A DNA stretch of 64,000 nucleotides from Halomonas binhaiensis (lineage in GTDB: Bacteria > Pseudomonadota > Gammaproteobacteria > Pseudomonadales > Halomonadaceae): assembly GCF_008329985.2 (NCBI RefSeq), contig NZ_CP038437.2:3720001-3784000 (forward strand), given 5' to 3'. Made by a program: the position numbers and the translations under genes. Below, in pieces: positions 34,421-43,151 of this stretch. The notes beneath the pieces are model-generated. The model did not search any database and had not been told where the DNA came from. It saw only the letters and a list, made by a program, of their open reading frames with translations. Position 1 is the first letter of the stretch; each line of letters opens with the position of its first letter.

Positions 34421-35926
34421 TCATTCACTGGCGGAACCATCCTTGAATCGTCGTGTTGAAAAGTGCGAAATGTCCACGCCCTGCTGTCGAAAAGATGTCT
34501 CAAGAACCTGAACAACCTGAGCAAACTCCTCATCACTCATACCATGATAATCAGACGAAGCTACCATTAAGCGTGGTGAGGGCGTCATCTTCAACCAGTG
34601 TTCTACAAGCATCATGGGAAGACCTATCTCACCCTGTCTAATTCGGGCAGGAAGGTCAGAAATGTTGTGATATCGGATACGCCATGCTGAATCACTCATC
34701 AGAGATTTTTTGGCATCTTTTCGAGCCTGTCCTTCGGGCATAAGCATAAAGAAGAACAACTCTTTCTCACCTGGGATTGGCTGCATCGAGATATTTGATA
34801 CATTCACCAGAGTCAGCTTGCCATCATGCCTTAGACCAATTCGATATCCTTCAACTTCGCCATTGCGCAGAAACCTGGAAATATCGCCTGCGATGTTCAT
34901 CGTATCGATCGATGTAATGCCAATTTGATGCCGAGTGGAGACATTCGGTATCAGTACTGGCTTGATATTGCTTCCGATATCACGTCCCCAGAGATAGACC
35001 GGTCCTTTCTGCGTCACAGCATGCTGCAGCCTGCTGGAGCTGCGCTCGAGTGCCTGAGGTGCTTGCTGTTGCATCCTGGTAAATGGATCAGGCGCGATCA
35101 CCGACTTGATCTCAGGTCCACAGGCCCGTACCAGATAGGCCAGCGACAACAGCACCATCGCGACAGAATAGAGCTTATGATCCCTGGCCAAATGCTGCTT
35201 GAAACGCACCCCTGCCTGGCGATTGGCCTCTCCCAGTTGCCTGGCAACCGAAGGCATATTCTGGTCTTGCCTTGCGGTACCCTTTCCAGGCGTTTGCATA
35301 GCAGATGGTTTCTGCTTCGCCTTGGTACTGCCGTTCGGGGCCATGTACCGCACAAAATCACGTGGCAAGAGGGATGGTGCGTGTTTTGTTTTTGCACCAA
35401 ACAGTTGTTGCTTACCGGGCAGCCCTGCCTCGAAATACGCTTCAGTCTGTCCCCGCACCCCAGCCAATACGGCTTCGATGAAGGCGAGATAGTCCAACAA
35501 GTCTTCGGCGTAATAACGATTATCGAGATGAAAATGCAGCCGACGGCCACTCTTGAGTCGCAGACACAGCGATGGTGCTGTGGCGCCTTTGCGCCTCAGT
35601 GACACGTCACGGCCTTCGGCATGCCTGGTAATATCGCTAAAGTCGATTCGCCCGAAGAGCCGAGAGTCGAACCCCGTATGATCAAGTTCAACCATTTCCT
35701 CCTGGCCTCGTACTCGCCGGCCACGCCACCAGTAGAAAAGCACCGATACCAACCAGGCGCCAATCGCGACGGCTTCTACCCACCTGATCCATTCTTCGGA
35801 CAATGCAACATTCAAGACAGGAAGGACAATCGCCAATAGTGCAAGGCCAACGCATGCGATCACCACTGCTATCCCGCTCAAGTCGGCTCGTACATGGTGA
35901 TATTGCAGAATGATCGGTGGTTTCAT
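34421..35926 (-). CDS. Unrecognised membrane protein with PH-like cytoplasmic part
   Basis: The 501-residue protein has two membrane spans near the N-terminus (about residues 17-37 and 48-66). A beta-rich region follows (MVELDHTGFDSRLFGRIDFSD, then LCLRLKSGRRLHFHLDNRYYAEDL), which looks like a small PH/YcxB-like domain. A third possible span lies near residue 255 (YSVAMVLLSLAYLVRACG). The rest is soluble. I cannot assign a function. It is first in the operon with the two genes downstream. Confidence 0.7.
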   Translation of the reverse strand: MKPPIILQYHHVRADLSGIAVVIACVGLALLAIVLPVLNVALSEEWIRWVEAVAIGAWLVSVLFYWWRGRRVRGQEEMVELDHTGFDSRLFGRIDFSDITRHAEGRDVSLRRKGATAPSLCLRLKSGRRLHFHLDNRYYAEDLLDYLAFIEAVLAGVRGQTEAYFEAGLPGKQQLFGAKTKHAPSLLPRDFVRYMAPNGSTKAKQKPSAMQTPGKGTARQDQNMPSVARQLGEANRQAGVRFKQHLARDHKLYSVAMVLLSLAYLVRACGPEIKSVIAPDPFTRMQQQAPQALERSSSRLQHAVTQKGPVYLWGRDIGSNIKPVLIPNVSTRHQIGITSIDTMNIAGDISRFLRNGEVEGYRIGLRHDGKLTLVNVSNISMQPIPGEKELFFFMLMPEGQARKDAKKSLMSDSAWRIRYHNISDLPARIRQGEIGLPMMLVEHWLKMTPSPRLMVASSDYHGMSDEEFAQVVQVLETSFRQQGVDISHFSTRRFKDGSASE

Positions 35927-36276
35927 CGGCTAGCGCTTTTTCGTCCATTGAAAAAGATCAAGTAGATATTACCTACCTGATGGCGAAGTCAGCCATTATA
36001 TGAGAATACTTCTCGAGCGTCATGAACAGAGAGTTTCCATATTGCAAAGTTTCAACATCTCATCTAACCACATCAAATCATCCAGCCACACCAAAACATT
36101 GACTTCCTCTCTTATACAATGTGCCATTTCAGCCAACTGGACTTTTCTTGACCTTACTAGCTTCATTGCCATCACTTGGCTGTTACCCTTCGCTTTGTTA
36201 CGGCATACTTGCTCTTCTCCATCATTTCTAAAATGACTATTCATTCATCCTGTTATCAGCCACCGCTTCCGACCCT
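35927..36276. other. AT-rich divergent intergenic region
   Basis: These 350 bases lie between divergent membrane-protein genes and are clearly more AT-rich than the catabolic regions. I see no gene, terminator or repeat. It presumably holds both promoters. Confidence 0.5.
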
Positions 36277-37623
36277 ATGACACTTGCCACCAGTGATACA
36301 TCTCCTGCACATACCTCCGCTATCCCGCTTCGCCTGGGCTTCCGTGGAGGATTTCTTATCGTTCCTTTGTTACTGATCTGGCTGATTCAGACACCGTCTC
36401 CACAGAGCAACAGGGTAGTAATAACACTTCTTCTTGCATTTTTTTTCTTATGGTGGCTCAAGTTTCACTTCAAGAAGCGTCAGAAGATTGATGACTTGAA
36501 CACTGTTGTGCGTCTTAACGTTATTTCTCTGCTTTTAGCAACCGTCGCCTTTCTGGTAGGTACAGCGTTATGCTGGCCATGGAATATCTGGCTGACCCGG
36601 ATCGACGAAGCCTTGAAAGGTCATCGTCAGATACATATTTCCTCCTTGGAGCAGCTCCAACAATACCAGCCTCAATATAATGATGAAGTCATCATTACCG
36701 ACCTGCCAGCTACCTGTGCCGCCGAAGAGCTCGACGATCGCTGGGGAGTATCCCATATATCAACTCGCTGGGATTGCAGCCGAGCAGTAGCTGGACCAAT
36801 CCAACCCATCGGCGCCATTCATATCGATGACGATAAACGCACTGCACTTAGAGACTTGATCACACTCTACGACAGCGAATTCACTCAGCTGACTGGTGAT
36901 GAATATGCCGCTCTATACAAAAACGTCCGTTATAGTAAATATTTGTATGCCCACCGTGAACATCAAGTTAATCACCTTGCAGAGTTAATCCATGCCGTGG
37001 CTTCAATCTGTCCAGGTTCCGATACGGACTTAGAACAGTGCGCTACGCTCAAGGATAAATTGCCTCTCGATGGCTATAACTGGGAACAGGCCGTAGCTCA
37101 GGCTAATAGCAACGTTCCTCTTCCTGAACGACTGCTGAATGATCAAGACTACGCCGTGCTGAAGAGAGACATGAGAGACATGGTGAGTGGTTTCTACGCA
37201 CAGGTCATTCAGCACACCTGGAAAATTCTGAAGCAACAACAGTCTTCTTCCTTGCTACTGGATGATGCTGGTAAAAACGATAGAGTTGTCTTCTTTTCCC
37301 CGAAAGAATCCTCTAATACCATGGAAGAAGAACGTTTACCATACAACGACCTTTCTCAAAATGCTTCTGTCTGGAGCACTCTGAGCCGGGACTTGCAGCT
37401 AAGTGGCACAGCACGCCTGAGTGGCTACTGGGTCGCCAGCTACCCCAACGCTCAACCACCAATACTACTTCTCGATTCCAGCTACTTCTGGATCCCTCTA
37501 TGGATCGCCGTGCTACCATTTATTGCGCTAAGTGCAGTTGCACTGCAGTGGTTCTACTGGCTATATAGAAGTCTCAAGGATTATCGCCGCTTAATGCGAA
37601 AAAGACAGGAAGCAGTATTGTGA
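36277..37623 (+). CDS. Unrecognised membrane protein
   Basis: The 448-residue protein has spans near residues 25-40, 48-63, 83-105 and 405-430 (FWIPLWIAVLPFIALSAVAL), leaving a large soluble loop of about 300 residues. That loop contains several Cys residues (ATCAAEEL, WDCSRA, ICPGSD, EQCATL), so it is probably periplasmic. Base composition is lower in GC than the catabolic genes, hinting at a different origin. No family recognised. Confidence 0.7.
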   Translation: MTLATSDTSPAHTSAIPLRLGFRGGFLIVPLLLIWLIQTPSPQSNRVVITLLLAFFFLWWLKFHFKKRQKIDDLNTVVRLNVISLLLATVAFLVGTALCWPWNIWLTRIDEALKGHRQIHISSLEQLQQYQPQYNDEVIITDLPATCAAEELDDRWGVSHISTRWDCSRAVAGPIQPIGAIHIDDDKRTALRDLITLYDSEFTQLTGDEYAALYKNVRYSKYLYAHREHQVNHLAELIHAVASICPGSDTDLEQCATLKDKLPLDGYNWEQAVAQANSNVPLPERLLNDQDYAVLKRDMRDMVSGFYAQVIQHTWKILKQQQSSSLLLDDAGKNDRVVFFSPKESSNTMEEERLPYNDLSQNASVWSTLSRDLQLSGTARLSGYWVASYPNAQPPILLLDSSYFWIPLWIAVLPFIALSAVALQWFYWLYRSLKDYRRLMRKRQEAVL

Positions 37624-37696
37624 ACCATGGAATCGACTTCAACATAGCGCCATTTCAGCGACCATATATTCTGTAGTCGTACGCCACATAACAGGG

Positions 37697-38230
37697 ATGT
37701 TTACAATGAGCGTAGTGGTTATTGGGGTTCTTGTAATTTTTGTCTTTTTCATTGCATTGGGAGCGCTTCTTTTACTGCTCTGGAGAGGCCTGCCTGGGCC
37801 GAAGACCATTGCCATCTCAGCTATCTTACTGTTTGGGTTGATGGTATGGCATGAAATTGACACCGTAACCCCTACGGCCTTGGCCAATTTCACATATGGC
37901 TTGCTTATTGGCAGTGGTTTTACACTTATATGGAAAGGCGGATTTCTGACGATAGGTAAAGTCGCCTCGTGGGAACCATCACATTCTTCCAAGGATCGGC
38001 TTCAAACCATTTTAATCCTTGGTGGTATCCTGGCCATGGTGGTTGGTATATTGCTTCTAATTGTATCTACAGGCTGGGTTACTACACTGATCTTCGGCTT
38101 CAATGTCGTTGCCACATGGCCACCATCACCGTGGGGGCTGCCTCCCTCAACAGGATTGGCAGGTCTCGCTCTCGGCGCAGGTTTACTTTGGGTAATTTGG
38201 GCATTTCTGCCATGGAAACGTCCGGCCTGA
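37697..38230 (+). CDS. Unrecognised small membrane protein
   Basis: The 177-residue protein is largely hydrophobic with about five spans (VVVIGVLVIFVFFIALGALL, AISAILLFGLMVW, FTYGLLIGSGFTLI, TILILGGILAMVVGILLLIV, GLAGLALGAGLLWVIWAFL). It follows the previous gene by 73 bases on the same strand and is probably cotranscribed. No family is recognised; small polytopic proteins beside T6SS effectors can be immunity proteins, but I have no direct evidence. Confidence 0.65.
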   Translation: MFTMSVVVIGVLVIFVFFIALGALLLLLWRGLPGPKTIAISAILLFGLMVWHEIDTVTPTALANFTYGLLIGSGFTLIWKGGFLTIGKVASWEPSHSSKDRLQTILILGGILAMVVGILLLIVSTGWVTTLIFGFNVVATWPPSPWGLPPSTGLAGLALGAGLLWVIWAFLPWKRPA

Positions 38231-38308
38231 CATTATTCAGCAAAATCATGTATCCCATCAATTAGAGCTGACAACCGGGAAACTCCCAGGCCACCAGTGG
38301 TGTTTTGC

Positions 38309-38404
38309 TCGATTTTTCTGACCGAAGCGTACTGGGCGCTCAGCATCGGTCAACGGCCGGTTGATGGGAAAGTGGTTTCTCTTTCCAAGTCCAGCGTAAT
38401 CTAT
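38309..38404 (-). pseudogene. 5' fragment of a DUF6708-like immunity gene
   Basis: Minus-strand translation gives DYAGLGKRNHFPINRPLTDAE, followed by RPVRFGQKN, which aligns with residues 2 to about 32 of the intact protein at 40929-41987 (DYAGLGKRNLFPINRPLTDAE). The start codon is ATA instead of ATG, and the rest of the gene is missing. The upstream bases TAACAC before the dead start match the stop-plus-spacer (TGACAC) between the intact effector and its immunity gene. Confidence 0.9.
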
Positions 38405-38420
38405 GTGTTACCTCGCCTAA

Positions 38421-38450
38421 AAAAACAAAGCCGGAGCGCCCACCACCGGC
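38421..38450 (-). terminator. Terminator after the last immunity gene
   Basis: On the minus strand GCCGG pairs with CCGGC across 11 bases and is followed by TTTGTTTTTTT. It lies 43 bases past the stop of the gene at 38493. Confidence 0.7.
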
Positions 38451-38492
38451 CTCGCCTTTCAGGTTCCAAAACCTGTCGATTGCTAATAACAA

Positions 38493-39512
38493 CTAGAAAA
38501 GCTCCTTTACCACCCAAGCAATAGCAACGCCGTCTACCGCTAGTCCGATCATAAAACAGATCACTGGCCAACCCAGCTCCCAGAAGTCATATTTGCCATT
38601 ACTGCGCCAATCCTTTTGATAGGGATCATCAGGATCCACCTTGCACTCAGCTTCTATCTCTTTAGGCCAGCATGGAACTTTACATGTGCACATGGAAAAC
38701 CATCGACCAAGGACGTTTAGCGCTTCGATCGGGGACATCAATAATTGCATGAGCATGTGATTTGCAGTCGTGGAAAACACCCTAATGATTCCGAAAGCAA
38801 GCCCTTCACGCTGCCCATTAATGGGCAATAAAATCTCGGCAGTTTGATAACTTCTCTCTACCCCATCAGACTCTTCCATATAACATCTAATATACTCCCA
38901 TAGCTGCAGTAAACCTTCCTCATCCCCCATATAAGGATAGCCAAGAGTAAACGTATCCTTTACACTCTCATTATTCTTATCTAATATATTTGCTCTGATA
39001 TCATAAGATATTTGTCCCATCGTCAACTTATTCTTCATTTTACATATAAACAAGTCATCCCAACTTGCCTTAATAATTGTTCCATTTGGTCGATAAGCAT
39101 AGACTTTTCGCGTCTTGCGATTCAGACGTATGGGGTAATGAGTCATACGAAACGCATCATGCTTTATGACCCAGACACCAGCCAAAACAATTAAAGAAAA
39201 AAGAAGAACAACAAATGCTCCCCCAGCCCAGATCTCAACAGTATTTTTCTCAATCATCAGCCAAAAAAAAGCAGCAACTCCCATTGAAAAAGGAATCATA
39301 AACATTAACCCAAGCCAACTAGAAAAACCTCTTCCAGCATACCATCGATCAACTAACTCCAGATAAGTATTATTAATTTTTATTGTTGACAGCCAATCCA
39401 GTGATTCTACTCCAACAGATTGCTTTTTACTTAGCTCTCCCTTTTCCTCCTCTACAGTCAAAGGGCGGTTTAGCTTATAAGCATTGAACCTATTCAGCCC
39501 AGTAAAATCCAT
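38493..39512 (-). CDS. DUF6708-like membrane protein, divergent putative immunity protein
   Basis: The 339-residue protein aligns along its length with the three paralogues upstream: MDFTGLNRFNAYKLNRPLT, TIKINNTYLELVDRWYAGRGF, HYPIRLNRKTRKVYAYRPNGT and the C-terminal WELGWPVICFMIGLAVDGVAI. It has two spans near residues 68-112 and one at the C-terminus. It is the most diverged member and is AT-richer. I use the ATG at 39512 because it matches the paralogues; an in-frame ATG lies four codons earlier. It probably protects against a former effector whose 3' relic lies just upstream. Confidence 0.8.
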   Translation of the reverse strand: MDFTGLNRFNAYKLNRPLTVEEEKGELSKKQSVGVESLDWLSTIKINNTYLELVDRWYAGRGFSSWLGLMFMIPFSMGVAAFFWLMIEKNTVEIWAGGAFVVLLFSLIVLAGVWVIKHDAFRMTHYPIRLNRKTRKVYAYRPNGTIIKASWDDLFICKMKNKLTMGQISYDIRANILDKNNESVKDTFTLGYPYMGDEEGLLQLWEYIRCYMEESDGVERSYQTAEILLPINGQREGLAFGIIRVFSTTANHMLMQLLMSPIEALNVLGRWFSMCTCKVPCWPKEIEAECKVDPDDPYQKDWRSNGKYDFWELGWPVICFMIGLAVDGVAIAWVVKELF

Positions 39513-39533
39513 TATCACCCGCACCCTATAGAA

Positions 39534-39720
39534 TTAGTGTTTTTTCTCTTGATCGCCAGACTTAACACCCATGGCTTTCATTGCTAACTCAAACTGTTGC
39601 ATTTCGCTCGTTAGATCTGCATACCGATCATTTTTCAGCTCACCAAATCAGCAACGCTCCCACAAGTGCTGCACCTATTGTCTTTGATGACCTCGACCAA
39701 AGCAGCGACTGCCCGCATTA
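39534..39720 (-). pseudogene. 3' relic of a second VasX-like effector gene
   Basis: Minus-strand translation gives VEVIKDN, then after a shift VQHLWERC, a TGA (39648-39650), FGELKNDRYADLTSEM, then QQFELAMKAMGV and a stop at 39534. The intact effector ends with IEIFKDNKVQDWMERC, YFGKFKEGERYQDPTLEL, NELELALNDMKG. The order and spacing match, so this is a decayed copy of an effector C-terminus with one frameshift and one nonsense change. It directly precedes the divergent immunity gene at 38493. Confidence 0.85.
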
Positions 39721-39740
39721 CGTTCAACTCGGACGCGAGA

Positions 39741-39800
39741 AGCAGCAGCCAATATCAGCCCATGCATATCGGCTGCCAAAAAGAGAATAAACTTCCCGCC
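39741..39800. repeat. Immunity-array spacer repeat, copy A
   Basis: This stretch begins AGCAGCAGCC, continues ATCAGCCCATGCATAT and ends GAATAAACTTCCCGCC. It recurs at 40870-40936 and 42040-42106. It includes an imperfect hairpin (GCAGCC with GGCTGC) and always lies just past the stop of a DUF6708-like gene. Confidence 0.9.
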
Positions 39801-39805
39801 CTGCA

Positions 39806-40855
39806 CTAAGGACCAAACACGATGATCCAACCGATCACCCCCATGAAGGCTCCCACGCCAACAACCGTGCAGATCAGTGGCCAATACAGCTCCCACCATC
39901 CGATTGTGTCATTGTCGCGCCAGGTCAGCACGTAAGGGTCATCCGCATCCAGCTGGCTTTCCTGTTCCACCTCTGCCGGCCACTCTGGCACCTTGCTGGT
40001 CCACATCGCCAACATTCGGCCGACGGCGTTCAGGCCCAACACGGGCGAAGCGATGAACTGTAGCCATGGCCAATGAGCTGACCAGGCATAGTTCTGTACG
40101 ATGCTCCAGCGCCAACCTTCCTTACGGCCATCTACCGGCACCAAGTAGCCTGTTTGCTCTTTGAGATGATGCCAGGTGCGTTCTACACCATCTTCCGCTT
40201 CCATATAGGGCTGCAGAAAGGCCCAAAACTTATCGATCGACTCGGCATTTCCCAGTAATGATGGATAGCCCAACGAAAACGACTCGCGTACCGTTTCGCC
40301 GTCAGCATCCAGCACATGGGCACGTAAATCATAGGTGTTACTGGTAATGGGACTCTTGGCTTCACCAAGAGTGAGGAACAGGTCATCCCACGGCACCGTC
40401 AGTACCGTGCCGTTCTGGCGGAAGAAATGCACTTGGCGCGTCTTGCGATTTAGGCGCATGGGATAATGGGTCCAGCGACCACATTCGGTGCGGATCAACC
40501 ACCAACCACACCAGACAAGCCCCAGTGAAATAGGGAGCAAGACGATCATCATAAACCATAGCGCTTCACGTTCATCTGTCACCGGCGCCCAAAAAAATGC
40601 CCAAACAATAATACAGGCTCCAACAAGACTGAGTCCTGAAACAAACATCCCAAACCAAGTGTTGAACCCCTTGATCGAATACCAGCGATCCACCAATTCT
40701 ATATAGCTACTGTTGCATTTTATGACCGATAGAAAATCCATCGGCGGCGCGTTGCTTGGCGTCTTCTGATGATAACGTGCGGCACGCTCGGCCTCGGTCA
40801 AGGGGCGGTCCACGGGAAAGCGGATATTGCGGTAATCCAGTCCAGCGTAATCCAT
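39806..40855 (-). CDS. DUF6708-like membrane protein, putative T6SS immunity protein
   Basis: The 349-residue protein has DYAGLDYRNIRFPVDRPLTE at the N-terminus, spans at about 68-90 and 100-122, the conserved block HYPMRLNRKTRQVHFFRQNG, and a C-terminal span. Its first 70 residues are nearly identical to those of the gene at 42096 but its C-terminal third has its own changes (KEQTGYLVP, NYAWSAHWPWLQ). Family membership is inferred from memory of DUF6708 proteins beside VasX-like effectors. The ATG at 40855 directly follows a GTG; both could start. Confidence 0.82.
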   Translation of the reverse strand: MDYAGLDYRNIRFPVDRPLTEAERAARYHQKTPSNAPPMDFLSVIKCNSSYIELVDRWYSIKGFNTWFGMFVSGLSLVGACIIVWAFFWAPVTDEREALWFMMIVLLPISLGLVWCGWWLIRTECGRWTHYPMRLNRKTRQVHFFRQNGTVLTVPWDDLFLTLGEAKSPITSNTYDLRAHVLDADGETVRESFSLGYPSLLGNAESIDKFWAFLQPYMEAEDGVERTWHHLKEQTGYLVPVDGRKEGWRWSIVQNYAWSAHWPWLQFIASPVLGLNAVGRMLAMWTSKVPEWPAEVEQESQLDADDPYVLTWRDNDTIGWWELYWPLICTVVGVGAFMGVIGWIIVFGP

Positions 40856-40869
40856 CACTCAGGCCCGGT

Positions 40870-40936
40870 AGCAGCAGCCAACATCAGCCCATGCATATTG
40901 GCTGCTAAAAAGATAATAAACTTCCCGCTCAGCGCC
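40870..40936. repeat. Immunity-array spacer repeat, copy B
   Basis: Same sequence as copy A with a few changes, including the hairpin AGCAGCCAA with TTGGCTGCT. It follows the stop of the gene at 40929 and ends at the GCCTGA that precedes the next immunity start by three bases. Confidence 0.9.
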
Positions 40937-41987
40937 AAAGATCAGACACAACCCAACCAATCACCCCCATGAAGGCTCCTACACCAATAACCGTGCAGAT
41001 CAGTGGCCAATACAGCTCCCACCATCCGATCGTGTCGTTGTCGCGCCAGGTCAGCACGTAAGGGTCACCCGCATCCACCTGACTTTCCTGCTCCACCTCT
41101 GCCGGCCATTCCGGCACCTTGCTGATCCACATCGCCAACATCCGCCCGACAGCGTTCAGGCCAAAAAAAGGCGAAAACACCAACTGCAGGTAGGGCCAAT
41201 GAGCCGCCAGCATAAAGCTACGTGCAATACTCCAACGCCAGCCCTCCTTACGGCCGTCTACTGGTACCAAATACCCGATATTCTCTTTGAGATGATGCCA
41301 GGTTCGCTCTACGCCATCTTCCGCTTCCATATAGGGCTGCAGAAAGGCCCAGAACTTATCGATCGACTCCGCGTTACCCAACGGAGAGGGATACCCTAGT
41401 GAAAACGACTCGCGTACCGTTTCGCCGTCGGCATCCAACACATGGGCACGAAGGTCATAGGTGGTGCCGCTGAGAGGACTCTTGGCTTCGCCAAGAGTGA
41501 TAAACAGGGAGTCCCATGGCACCGTCAGTACCGTGCCATTCTGGCGGAAGAAATGCACCTGACGTGTCTTGCGATTCAGACGCATGGGATAGTGTGTATA
41601 GCCCATGCATTCAACTTTGAACGCATACCACGCACCGAACCAGGCGAATAAAAAAAGTACGACCGACAATAAAACCAAAAATATAGCTGGACCAAGTTCT
41701 GAAACCATCGGATCTCCTACAGGGAGAAAAACAGCATAAAGTAATGCACCTCCTGCAATCACTGCTGCTCCACCCAACATGACCGAAAGCCATGCCCAAA
41801 ACCCTCGAATGGAATACCAGCGATCAACAAATTCGATATAGCTACTATTGAATTTGATCACTGAGAGGAAGTCCATCGGTGGTGCTTCTTTCGACTTCTT
41901 CTGATCGAAACGTGCTGCGCGCTCAGCATCGGTCAACGGACGGTTGATAGGAAAGAGATTCCTCTTTCCAAGCCCAGCATAATCCAT
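40929..41987 (-). CDS. DUF6708-like membrane protein, putative T6SS immunity protein (mosaic)
   Basis: The 352-residue protein starts MDYAGLGKRNLFPINRPLTD, unlike its neighbours, and has its own membrane segment (FWAWLSVMLGGAAVIAGGAL). From the block HYPMRLNRKTRQVHFFRQNG onwards it is almost identical to the gene at 42096 (KENIGYLVPVDGRKEGWRWS, ARSFMLAAHWPYLQLVFSPF). So it is a mosaic whose unique N-terminal third covers the membrane spans. It is preceded three bases upstream by the stop codon of an effector relic. Confidence 0.82.
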   Translation of the reverse strand: MDYAGLGKRNLFPINRPLTDAERAARFDQKKSKEAPPMDFLSVIKFNSSYIEFVDRWYSIRGFWAWLSVMLGGAAVIAGGALLYAVFLPVGDPMVSELGPAIFLVLLSVVLFLFAWFGAWYAFKVECMGYTHYPMRLNRKTRQVHFFRQNGTVLTVPWDSLFITLGEAKSPLSGTTYDLRAHVLDADGETVRESFSLGYPSPLGNAESIDKFWAFLQPYMEAEDGVERTWHHLKENIGYLVPVDGRKEGWRWSIARSFMLAAHWPYLQLVFSPFFGLNAVGRMLAMWISKVPEWPAEVEQESQVDAGDPYVLTWRDNDTIGWWELYWPLICTVIGVGAFMGVIGWVVSDLWR

Positions 41988-41990
41988 AAT

Positions 41991-42036
41991 TCAGGCTTTG
42001 ATGTAGTTAAGGACCAGTTCCAATTCCAGCTCGGTC
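41991..42036 (-). pseudogene. 3'-end relic of a VasX-like effector gene
   Basis: Minus-strand translation gives STELELELVLNYIKA and TGA, matching the end of the intact effector (LNELELALNDMKG, TGA). About 33 of the last 41 bases agree, and in both cases the stop is separated from the immunity ATG by exactly three bases. No upstream part of the effector remains. Confidence 0.85.
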
Positions 42037-42039
42037 GAC

Positions 42040-42106
42040 AGCAGCCAACATCAGCCCATGCATATTGGCTGCCAACAAGATAATAAACTGCCCACTCAGC
42101 GCCAAA
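42040..42106. repeat. Immunity-array spacer repeat, copy C
   Basis: Third copy of the spacer sequence, again directly after a DUF6708-like stop (gene at 42096) and directly before effector-derived sequence. Confidence 0.9.
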
Positions 42107-43148
42107 GGTTGGACACCATCCAGCCAATCAACCCTACGAAGCCTCCTACGCCAATAACCGTACAGATTAGTGGCCAATAGAGCTCCCACCATCCGATCGT
42201 ATCGTTGTCGCGCCAGGTCAGCGTGTAGGGGTCATCCGCATCCACCTGACTTTCCTGTTCCACCTCTGCCGGCCACTCCGGTACTTTGCTGGTCCACATC
42301 GCCAACATCCGCCCGACGGCGTTCAGGCCAAAAAAAGGCGAAAACACCAACTGCAGGTAGGGCCAATGAGCCGCCAGCATAAAGCTGCGTGCGATACTCC
42401 AACGCCACCCCTCCTTGCGGCCGTCTACTGGTACCAAATACCCGATATTCTCTTTGAGATGGTGCCAGGTGCGTTCTACACCATCCTCCGCCTCCATATA
42501 GGGCTGCAGAAAGGCCCAGAACTTATCGATCGACTCGGCGTTGCCCAACGGAGAGGGATACCCTAGTGAAAACGACTCGAGTACCGTTTCTCCATCGGTA
42601 TCCAGCATATGAGCGCGCAGGTCATAGGTAGTGCCGCTGAGAGGGCTCTTTTCTTCACCCAAAGTCAGGAACAGGTCGTCCCATGGCACCATCAGTACCG
42701 TGCCGTTCTGGCGGAAAAAATGCACCTGACGCGTCTTACGATTCAAGCGCATGGGGTAGTGAGTCCAACGGCCACATTCAGTGCGGATCAGCCACCAACC
42801 ACCCCAGACAAGCCCCAGTGAAATGGGAAGCAAGACGATCATCATAAACCATAGCGCTGCACGCTGATCAGTGACTGGCGCCCAAAAGAAAGCAAGTACG
42901 ATCATAGTGGCAAAAAAAAGACCACCCAGTGCGACACATACCCCAAACCAAGTATTGAACCCCTTGATCGAATACCAGCGATCTACCAATTCTATATAGT
43001 GGTTGTTACATTTTATGACCGATAGAAAATCCATCGGCGGCGCATTGCTTGGCGTCTTCTGATGATAACGTTTCGCACGCTCGTCCTCGGTCAGTGGTCG
43101 GTCCACGGGGAAACGGATATTGCGGTAATCCAGTCCAGCGTAATCCAT
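42096..43148 (-). CDS. DUF6708-like membrane protein, putative cognate immunity of the VasX-like effector
   Basis: The 350-residue protein starts three bases after the effector stop (TGA, CAC, ATG), which makes it the likely cognate immunity protein. It has DYAGLDYRNIRFPVDRPLTE, spans at about 68-90 and 100-122, a central soluble domain (DLRAHMLDTDGETVLESFSLGYPS) and a C-terminal span. VasX-type pore formers act on the inner membrane, so membrane immunity proteins make sense. No experiment on this family is implied. Confidence 0.85.
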   Translation of the reverse strand: MDYAGLDYRNIRFPVDRPLTEDERAKRYHQKTPSNAPPMDFLSVIKCNNHYIELVDRWYSIKGFNTWFGVCVALGGLFFATMIVLAFFWAPVTDQRAALWFMMIVLLPISLGLVWGGWWLIRTECGRWTHYPMRLNRKTRQVHFFRQNGTVLMVPWDDLFLTLGEEKSPLSGTTYDLRAHMLDTDGETVLESFSLGYPSPLGNAESIDKFWAFLQPYMEAEDGVERTWHHLKENIGYLVPVDGRKEGWRWSIARSFMLAAHWPYLQLVFSPFFGLNAVGRMLAMWTSKVPEWPAEVEQESQVDADDPYTLTWRDNDTIGWWELYWPLICTVIGVGGFVGLIGWMVSNLWR

Positions 43149-43151
43149 GTG

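Noticed and set aside
40870..40936. Small hydrophobic peptide gene in the immunity spacers (frames reading FLAANMHGLMLAA)
   Set aside because: The hydrophobic reading has no start with a ribosome site, is in a different frame relation in each copy, and the conservation is better explained by a hairpin or recombination block.
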